From Clostridia bacterium (GTDB lineage: Bacteria; Bacillota; Clostridia; Oscillospirales; QAKW01), in NCBI GenBank assembly GCA_017436525.1, contig JAFSCX010000009.1, positions 1 through 33,185 of the forward strand: a DNA stretch of 33,185 nucleotides, read 5' to 3'. Of this stretch, positions 32,510 through 33,185 are shown one piece after another. A program made the translations under genes and the position numbers. A model generated the notes under the pieces. The model did not search any database, was not told where the DNA came from, and saw only the letters and a program-made list of their open reading frames with translations. Position 1 is the stretch's first letter. Every line of letters begins with the position of its first letter.

Positions 32510-32920
32510 ATGAAACGAATCATTCTATTTATTTTTATTGCGCTTTCGCTCTCCCCCATCGCCTTCGCCGCCATCGGAAAACAAGGATTGATTATCAACG
32601 GCGGAATCGAATCCATAACGCTCCAAAAAGGAGAGCGAATCCGCCTTAGAGTGCGGGACAAAACAACCAATCTGCCTGTATTAAAAGATCTCTCATTTTC
32701 TTCCGATAACGATCTCATTGCATCCATCGATGAAGATAGCGGCATCTTACGGGCAAATTCTATCGGTACCACCTACATCTCTATTATGCGGCCCAATGGA
32801 AATGGTGCGGCAATCGCTGTATGCGTAGTAGCAAAAGAAAAAAAGCCTTCCCCTTTTTACCTTTTCTTCATTTTAGGCCTTGGCGCCTTAACGGGATTCA
32901 TTCTTCGCAATCAATTTTGA
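32510..32920 (+). CDS. Small exported Ig-like (BIG2-type) membrane-anchored protein
   Basis: A 136-residue protein with an N-terminal signal peptide (KRIILFIFIALSLSPIAFA), one Ig-like domain in the middle ('GGIESITLQKGERIRLRV', 'SSDNDLIASIDEDSGILRAN', 'GTTYISI') of BIG2 character, and a C-terminal membrane helix (FYLFFILGLGALTGFIL) with a short basic tail. It is probably displayed on the outer surface. I cannot assign a function. The ribosome binding site is poor, so the start is uncertain. The stop codon lies inside the 46-bp palindrome. Confidence 0.65.
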   Translation: MKRIILFIFIALSLSPIAFAAIGKQGLIINGGIESITLQKGERIRLRVRDKTTNLPVLKDLSFSSDNDLIASIDEDSGILRANSIGTTYISIMRPNGNGAAIAVCVVAKEKKPSPFYLFFILGLGALTGFILRNQF

Positions 32921-32952
32921 TATCATGATATCATGATATCAAAATTGATTGC
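32907..32952. repeat. 46-bp perfect palindrome
   Basis: GCAATCAATTTT then three GATATC units separated by AT, then AAAATTGATTGC: a perfect palindrome without a loop. It overlaps the end of the Ig-like gene. It could form a cruciform or a terminator-like hairpin, but lacks a GC-rich stem and T-run. Confidence 0.85.
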
Positions 32953-32972
32953 TGCGTTTTCATCTTCTAAAA

Positions 32973-33049
32973 AAAGGTTGCAGAAACAAATGTTTCTGCA
33001 ACCTTTCCAGCGGGACAAAAAACTCCTGCGGAGTTTTTTGACACGCTGG
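32973..33049. terminator. Two adjacent hairpins, terminator-like
   Basis: The first is a 16-bp perfect stem AAAGGTTGCAGAAACA (32973-32988 with 32991-33006). The second nests CCAGCG/CGCTGG (33007-33012, 33044-33049) around CAAAAAACTCC/GGAGTTTTTTG (33016-33040). Either could end the Ig-like transcript; their doubling is unusual. Confidence 0.55.
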
Positions 33050-33148
33050 GAGACTCTCAAAAAAGAGTGCAGATTTCGTCGATCTGTTCTCGTCGGCGTA
33101 CACAGGTACGGCAGAGAGCAGATCGGCGGAAAGCAGAAAATTTTAATC

Positions 33149-33177
33149 AAAAATCCGCATGATGATGCGGATTTTTT
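33149..33177 (+). terminator. Intrinsic terminator at the window end
   Basis: A 12-bp stem AAAAATCCGCAT/ATGCGGATTTTT with GATG loop and a run of six T. The 100 bases before it contain another inverted repeat (GATCTGTTCTC with GAGAGCAGATC), so a small RNA ending here is possible, but no promoter was identified. Confidence 0.6.
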
Positions 33178-33185
33178 CCTTATAA

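Overview
The window looks like a chromosomal segment from an anaerobic, probably spore-forming and gut-associated member of the Clostridia (Firmicutes). The support is: strong GGAGG ribosome binding sites, SigA-type promoters that almost all have exactly 17-bp spacers, a SigH/Spo0H-like sigma factor, an oxygen-sensitive glycyl radical enzyme, FeoAB, a bacterial tRNA-Ser with an encoded CCA end, and many intrinsic terminators shared by convergent genes. I cannot name the genus. No transposase, integrase, phage gene or CRISPR array is visible.

Bases 1-17100 are mostly housekeeping. A lipoprotein gene diverges from feoA-feoB (FeoB has a degenerate G4 motif). Then come rpsT (S20), a sigH-like gene, a small zinc-ribbon gene and a triple-S1-domain protein. 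A tightly coupled operon follows at about 5.5-11.9 kb: DUF951 - prfA - tsaC/Sua5 - coaE - lytic transglycosylase - M18 aminopeptidase - DUF1015 - small membrane protein, with several 4-bp or slightly longer overlaps. Next are a small conserved gene, an RpiR regulator with an organophosphate-type MFS transporter, and a large LTA-synthase-like sulfatase with a C-terminal SLH-like region.

Bases 17316-29620 hold the centrepiece, a complete B12-independent bacterial microcompartment (BMC) locus of the glycyl-radical type. Order: glycyl radical diol dehydratase, radical-SAM activase, EutS/PduU-type shell protein, EutP/PduV GTPase, zinc alcohol dehydrogenase with an encapsulation peptide, two near-duplicate BMC-H shell proteins (the second with a Lys/Ala-rich N-terminal extension and two good start sites), EutN vertex protein, PduS/RnfC-like flavo/iron-sulfur protein, PduT-like BMC-T with Cys38, CoA-acylating aldehyde dehydrogenase with an encapsulation peptide, a second double-BMC protein, a DeoR regulator, and a class II ketose-bisphosphate-type aldolase. 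The simplest reading is: a sugar phosphate is cleaved by the aldolase to DHAP plus an aldehyde such as lactaldehyde; this is reduced to 1,2-propanediol, dehydrated in the shell to propionaldehyde, and split into propanol and propionyl-CoA. Two promoters, at 17316 and 21529, carry a shared AAACACAGAAA motif (in opposite orientations), a candidate DeoR-family operator. A GH28-like gene follows, so pectin-derived rhamnose is a possible source.

Bases 29.7-33.2 kb hold the GH28-like gene, an ECF transporter S component with a structured leader, tRNA-Ser(CGA), a 138-bp tandem repeat, a small Ig-like membrane protein, a 46-bp perfect palindrome and a hairpin-rich tail.

All family assignments come from reading the sequence and from remembered family motifs; no database search was run.
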